From positions 28,259,078-28,323,077 of the forward strand of contig NC_091307.1 in assembly GCF_038502225.1 (NCBI RefSeq): a stretch of DNA of 64,000 nt, in the 5' to 3' direction. Made by a program: the position numbers and the translations under genes. This DNA is from Cherax quadricarinatus. Its lineage: Eukaryota > Arthropoda > Malacostraca > Decapoda > Parastacidae. The stretch's first letter is position 1; each line of letters begins with the position of its first letter. A model generated the notes under the pieces. It ran no database searches, was not told where the DNA came from, and worked only from the letters and a program-made list of their open reading frames with translations. Below are positions 58,599-64,000 of this stretch, in pieces.

Positions 58599-58602
58599 AT
58601 GT

Positions 58603-58823
58603 TCAATCAATCAATCAAGTTTATTCTTTATTAGGATTAAAATACGGGGTTTACAGATTTTGGATATTGTGTGGTTTACATGTTATATAATATTAATTAC
58701 AGAGGGGGCCACTAGGACACCTAGCATGGCTAGGCATTTCGGGCAGACTTAGATTAATTCTTAACTCTAAATCATTACAAATTATGGAGTAAGTTGGTAT
58801 TATGACTAAGTGACTAAATTATA
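58603..58823 (-). mobile_element. LINE-A-like 3' end, minus strand
   Basis: The minus strand has AAGTCTGCCCGAAATGCCTA and GCCATGCTAGGTGTCCTAGT, then AATAAACTTGATTGATTGA. Same 3'UTR as 9837-10047 but with a TTGA tail and about 15% divergence: a related subfamily. Confidence 0.8.
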
Positions 58824-58907
58824 GTTTGTGTTTCCCTGCACACCGATCCACTATCTCTTATTTTGTTACTTTTACTATGCTTAATACTCATCCAGTTTGT
58901 ATCCCCA

Positions 58908-59045
58908 CGTCTGCACTTTGTTTGGTTTGGTGATGAGGTGGGTCCATGGTATGGATGCCAGCAGGGGGGGAACCACCCCCGCTGGTTGGGGTACGAAGGG
59001 GCGGGGGAAGAGGTGAGGGGATCTGTGGGCTGCGCAGTATGTTCC
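58908..59045 (+). repeat. G-rich block, copy 2
   Basis: Diverged second copy of 58441-58598, on the far side of the LINE-A-like insert. Confidence 0.6.
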
Positions 59046-59890
59046 CATATAATTACACCATAGCTTACACTAGCACTCGGATTTAAAAGAATTTAAAAGG
59101 ATTACTCTCATCCACAATTCAGTACACCATATCACTGCCTATTCAAATCCTTTTTCCTCGTTATAACACCTGTACGATACTTTACATTTCTCTGTCGCCT
59201 CTGGCAATAATTTTCCTGGTGGTGGTCGACCCATATATATTCCATATATTGTACACTATGTATTGGGTATTTGACAGATTACTATAATCCACAATTTCAG
59301 ATCACTATATCACTGAACATCAATACCTCGCCATTCACTATATTTCTTATATGGTATGAGAAACAATCCTTAATTATTAATTAATTAATTAATTAATTAA
59401 TACTTTCTCTGTCCATATTACAAGCTTATATTTCTTTAAATACTATTAATTGCTATTACTTACCAAATTTATTATCAAACACCATTATTTCCTATCAGTA
59501 CAATTTACTCTTAACATTTTTGACATTATTTTAGTTACCATTACTTGTTTAATTACCATAACCTGTTTTAATACCACATTTACTATCTTAGAGTAGTTCC
59601 TGACTCTTAAATACCTTGTACTGACAATTAACCTCTAGTATAACTACCACTACAATATTGAATCCAAATAACTCTTCTTAAAATTTAGTACTTGAAATAG
59701 ACATTTCTTTTTTCATTTTATTTTTATTAATTAATATTTCTTGTAATCATTATTACTTACTAAAATTTTATTAAACACCATATTTACTACCAGTCAATTT
59801 TACTTTTGTACATTAATCAGTATTTTATACTTTTCTTAACCTTTTGTTGCCAAATTTTCAAGTTTGTATATTCACCTCCAACCTTTATAT
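59046..59890. other. AT-rich spacer with (TTAA)n
   Basis: (TTAA)n at 59370-59402. Otherwise low-complexity AT-rich sequence with many ATTA/TTAC words. No gene. Confidence 0.6.
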
Positions 59891-60208
59891 TGTCCTGTGC
59901 ACCTGTGTACCTGTGTATCTGTGTACCTGTGTACCTGTGTACCTGTATCCCTCTGTACCTGTGTATCTGTATCCCTCTGTACCTGTGTACCTCTGTACCT
60001 GTCTACCTATGTACCTGTGTACCTGTGTACCTCTGTACCAGTGTACCTGTGTACCTGTGTACCTGTGTACCTCTGTACCTGTGTACCTGTGTACCTATTT
60101 ACCTGTGTACCTGTCTACCTGTCTACCTGTCTACCTGTCTACCTGTGTACTTGTGTACCTCTGTACCTCTGTACCTCTGTACCTGTCTACCTGTGTACCT
60201 GTCTACCA
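59891..60208 (+). repeat. 8-bp minisatellite, GTACCTGT type
   Basis: About 40 units of TGTACCTG with TCTACC, CTGTATCC and CTCTGTACC variants. The Cys/Val/Tyr/Leu/Thr-rich frames open on this strand are artefacts. Confidence 0.95.
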
Positions 60209-60321
60209 TCTTACTATCATATTATAACCAAGTCATTGTCATTTTTATTTTTCTATTTTAGTCTTTTGGAACATTAATTTGTGTATTTTATCTTGTCAAC
60301 TTCAATCTAGTTATACTCTTG

Positions 60322-61880
60322 TTCTTGTTAACAACTTATATTAGACCTTAGTGCAATTGTTCTTGTTAATAACTTATATTAGACCTTAGTGGCTTAGTGC
60401 AATTGTTCTTGTTAACAACTTATATTAGACCTTAGTGCAATTGTTCTTGTTAATAACTTATATTAGACCTTAGTGGCTTAGTGCAATTGTTCTTGTTAAT
60501 AACTTATATTAGACCTTAGTGGCTTAGTGCAATTGTTCTTGTTAATAACTTATATTAGACCTTAGTGCAATTGTTCTTGTTAACAACTTATATTAGACCT
60601 TAGTGCAATTGTTCTTGTTAACAACTTGTATTAGACCTTAGTGCAATTGTTCTTGTTAATAACTTATATTAGACCTTAGTGGCTTAGTGCAATTGTTCTT
60701 GTTAATAACTTATATTAGACCTTAGTGGCTTAGTGCAATTGTTCTTGTTAATAACTTATATTAGACCGTAGTGCAATTGTTCTTGTTAACAACTTATATT
60801 AGACCTTAGTGCAATTGTTCTTGTTAACAACTTGTATTAGACCTTAGTGCAATTGTTCTTGTTAACAACTTGTATTAGACCTTAGTGCAATTGTTCTTGT
60901 TAACAACTTGTATTAGACCTTAGTGCAATTGTTCTTGTTAACAACTTATATTAGACCGTAGTGCAATTGTTCTTGTTAACAACTTATATTAGACCTTAGT
61001 GCAATTGTTCTTGTTAACAACTTATATTAGACCTTAGTGCAATTGTTCTTGTTAACAACTTATATTAGACGTTAGTGCAATTGTTCTTGTTAACAACTTA
61101 TATTAGACCTTAGTGCAATTGTTCTTGTTAACAACTTGTATTAGACCGTAGTGCAATTGTTCTTGTTAACAACTTATATTAGACCGTAGTGCAATTGTTC
61201 TTGTTAACAACTTGTATTAGACCTTAGTGCAATTGTTCTTGTTAACAACTTATATTAGACCGTAGTGCAATTGTTCTTGTTAACAACTTATATTAGACCT
61301 TAGTGCAATTGTTCTTGTTAACAACTTGTATTAGACCTTAGTGCAATTGTTCTTGTTAACAACTTGTATTAGACCTTAGTGCAATTGTTCTTGTTAACAA
61401 CTTGTATTAGACCGTAGTGCAATTGTTCTTGTTAACAACTTATATTAGACCTTAGTGCAATTGTTCTTGTTAACAACTTATATTAGACCGTAGTGCAATT
61501 GTTCTTGTTAACAACTTGTATTAGACCTTAGTGCAATTGTTCTTGTTAACAACTTGTATTAGACCTTAGTGCAATTGTTCTTGTTAACAACTTGTATTAG
61601 ACCTTAGTGCAATTGTTCTTGTTAACAACTTATATTAGACCTTAGTGCAATTGTTCTTGTTAACAACTTGTATTAGACCGTAGTGCAATTGTTCTTGTTA
61701 ACAACTTATATTAGACCTTAGTGCAATTGTTCTTGTTAACAACTTGTATTAGACCGTAGTGCAATTGTTCTTGTTAACAACTTATATTAGACCTTAGTGC
61801 AATTGTTCTTGTTAACAACTTGTATTAGACCGTAGTGCAATTGTTCTTGTTAACAACTTATATTAGACCTTAGTGCAATT
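60322..61880 (+). repeat. 38/46-bp satellite array upstream of LINE-A
   Basis: Unit TTGTTAACAACTTATATTAG plus ACCTTAGTGCAATTGTTC, 38 bp, about 40 copies. Some early units carry an extra GGCTTAGT (46 bp), all in the first 450 bp. Variable sites are TAT/TGT in CTTATATT and CCTTAG/CCGTAG. The last unit runs into single-copy sequence, and a further half unit (TATATTAGACCTTAGTGCAA) occurs at 61963, closer to LINE-A. Confidence 0.92.
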
Positions 61881-61882
61881 GC

Positions 61883-64000
61883 AAGTGAGAGTCTTGTACC
61901 ATTTTAACTGGTATTCTTATATTATAAGTTTATACCTAGTTGTACTTTACACCAAATTCATTATATTAGACCTTAGTGCAATTATAAGATTGGTGCTATT
62001 TGTAATTTGTATTTTTATAGTATTAGTTTATACGTAGTTGTACTTTAGCTCATTCTAGCACAACACATAGACAATTTCAACTTCATTATTAGTGACTATA
62101 CTCTATATGACCAAAGTTCTTTAGCTATATACTTATCCAACCTTCCCACTACTACAGATATCAGTGTTATAACTCACCGTACAATACAGGATATAAATAA
62201 CCACTATTTAAACCTAAAAGATGAATGATCACGTTGATCCTGATCTAAACCTCCATAATCTAACACACAACCAAAACTTATTGGAAAGTAACTGCCTTTA
62301 TTACACAGCATCACAACCCAGCACTATCCTAAATAAGGCTAAAAGCCTATCAGTACTTAACTACATCAGGTCCTTAAGCAAACACTATGATGACCTCCTG
62401 GCACTCCTTGAGTCACTAAAGACACCCTTCTCCTGCATTATTCTTACTGAGACCTGGCTTAAGCAGGACACAATAGATATCTACCCTCTACCAGGATACA
62501 CAGCAATTCACAACTGCAGACCAAACCAAGTTGGGGGTGGTATTGCAATCTATTACTCTAACCAACTATCTTGTATTAGCACCACTTGCTTTAGTGATGA
62601 ATATGGGGAATACATTTTTGCTAATTTTACTGTAAAAACCTTAAGACGCCTATAACAATCGGTGCCATTTACCGGATACCCCACACAAACATCCCAAATT
62701 TCAGTGAGAATCTAAAGGCACTAATAACAAACAGACAAATGAACAAGCACCACCTTCTCTTAGCTGGAGACTTCAATATCAACCTTGGCCTACCAGATGA
62801 TCAGCCTGTAACTGATTTCATCAACAATATGAACAACACACTTCTCATACCAACAATAACTAAACCAACCAGGATGACCGAGACAAGTGCAACCATAATT
62901 GACCATATATGGACCAATATACTAGCCCCTCTTAAATCAGGGATAATCACAGACAGCACTACAGACCACTACCCTACCTTCCTCGTAACAAACATTAGTA
63001 AGCCACCACTCGAATACAGCAAAGTTTCATTTAGACTCCATGACGAGGCCTCAATAAGGAATTTCACAGCAGGCCTAAAGACTGTTGACTGGCCTACAGA
63101 ATTCTCCAATGCCAATGGTATTGACGATTGGACAGACATTTTTCTTAACAAAATACTTAGACTATACAACAAACATTGTCCTATAAAAACGAAACAGATC
63201 ACGAATAAACGGCTCGGTTGCCCATGGCTAACCAGCAGCATTCTGAAATCCATTGATAAGAAACACCAATATGAAAAGCAATATAGACAGGGCTTAATAC
63301 ACAAAAATATTCTTAAACAATATTCATCAGTTCTCACCAAATTAATAAAGAAAGCCAAACAACTGTACTATTCCAGCAGATTCACTGACACAAGAGGAGA
63401 TATAAAAAAGACCTGGAAAACACTTTCCCAGATTCTGGGGACCCACAAACTGAAAAAAAAAAAACAAGAATATTGTCCTAACTAAACCTAATGAAACACC
63501 ACTGCATCCCACTGATACAGCTAACAAGATAAACGACTTCTTCTCAGACGTAGGATCTGATCTCGCCAGTAAAATCCCACGTACCAACGCACGTGCCGGG
63601 GACTACCTAGATGGGAATTTTCCAAATTCCCTCTATCTTGTTCCAACTGAGCCCACGGAAGTCACCACGATTATAAAGTCACTCAAAAATAACTCAGGGA
63701 ATCTGTCTCATGTCCCACCATTATTGTACAAACGAGCGGCCCATGTCCTTTCGCATGCTATTACATTACTTTTTAACAAGTCACTAGAAACTAGCACTTT
63801 CCCGACACTACTCAAGACAGCAAGGGTTACACCAATACATAAAGGTGGTGACCCTACAGATGTAAACAACTATAGGCCAATATCAAACTTACCATTGCTA
63901 TCCAAAATCTTCGAGAAACTCGTGCACAGGAGACTATATTCATTTATAACGGCACAAAACATACTCAACCCCTGCCAATTTGGATTCAGGAAAAATAAAA
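61883..64000 (+). mobile_element. LINE-A copy 2, running off the window
   Basis: Includes an apparent 5' leader (61883-62220), the endonuclease, the linker and the start of RT to the window end (NNYRPISNLPLLSKIFE, QFGFRKN). Over 63028-64000 it matches copy 1 at about 95%. No 5' boundary is visible; the 38-bp array could belong to the leader. Confidence 0.85.
62221..63485 (+). pseudogene. LINE-A copy 2 endonuclease and linker
   Basis: First frame 62221-62655: start MNDHVDPDLNLHNLT, FSCIILTETWLKQDTIDI, GGGIAIYYS. A one-base loss near 62645 (LRRL-stop where LRRPITIGAIYRIP would continue) shifts the frame; 62739-63485 goes on with LLLAGDFNINLG, THPTRM-like IIDHIWTN, TDHYPTFLV and the linker. A 12-A run at 63462-63473, against 8 A in copy 1, breaks it again. 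The catalytic Asn, Asp and His of the APE fold (DFN, TDH) are kept. Confidence 0.82.

Noticed and set aside
59806..60277. Three overlapping Cys/Leu/Val/Tyr-rich frames as a membrane protein
   Set aside because: All are readings of the 8-bp GTACCTGT minisatellite.
60322..61880. Telomeric-type array (TTAGG family)
   Set aside because: TTAG words occur once or twice per 38-bp unit only; there is no (TTAGG)n run.

Overview
This window is repeat-dense animal DNA. I recognise no intact host gene. The mixture points to a decapod crustacean (crayfish, lobster or shrimp type): many LINE families, BEL/Pao and Ty3/gypsy remnants, a Penelope-like element, tRNA-derived SINEs, very long (TA)n, (GT)n, (CT)n and (ATT)n tracts, and LINE 3' tails built from GGTGAGTAC or CCAGGTAAA units. 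The organism call is inference from family style; no species marker is present. Family letters used here (LINE-A, -B and so on) are local labels, assigned by comparing copies inside the window.

Layout. 0-10 kb is a three-level nest: LINE-A (CR1/L2 type, 441-10047) is split by a solo BEL/Pao-type LTR (1403-2591 plus 8435-8510), and that LTR is split by LINE-B (I-clade type with RNase H, 2593-8434). LINE-B has an uninterrupted 1236-codon ORF2 and a 77-bp flanking duplication. 10.4-10.75 kb is a fold-back repeat whose two arms carry hammerhead-ribozyme-like cores. 11.1-16 kb holds a SINE, minisatellites, duplicated coding-looking segments of unknown identity, and the C-terminal part of a BEL/Pao polyprotein followed by its LTR (16402-17383). 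18.3-24.2 kb is a mosaic of truncated LINE ends, a GC-rich minisatellite and a tRNA-Val-like SINE. 24.9-27 kb is LINE-A2 with a 480-codon open RT. 27.0-32.1 kb is a nearly complete minus-strand Tx1/L1-like LINE (LINE-G).

32.4-35.0 kb is a decayed minus-strand Ty3/gypsy element that reads integrase, then RT, then RNase H, which is not the usual gypsy order. 35.7-36.65 kb is a 29-bp array open in all three forward frames. 38.3-39.5 kb is a Penelope-like fragment interrupted by a short repeat (S2). 39.8-43.3 kb and 47.0-49.8 kb hold three copies of LINE-H, each bounded on both sides by GA/CT-type microsatellite; the 47-kb copy interrupts another LINE endonuclease (LINE-J). 50.3-52.8 kb holds MITE-like elements beside giant (TA)n tracts. 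52.9-58.4 kb is a truncated LINE-D followed by an almost complete minus-strand LINE-F, whose ORF1 carries a PHD-like finger and three CCCH fingers. 60.3-61.9 kb is a 38-bp array leading directly into a second LINE-A copy that runs off the window.

These parts do not form a pathway. What links them is insertion history: nested insertions, target-site duplications, shared 3' tails and apparent target preference give a relative order of events. The likeliest currently functional coding sequence is LINE-B ORF2; almost every other ORF has frameshifts, stops or truncation. Most long open frames elsewhere are microsatellite or minisatellite artefacts.
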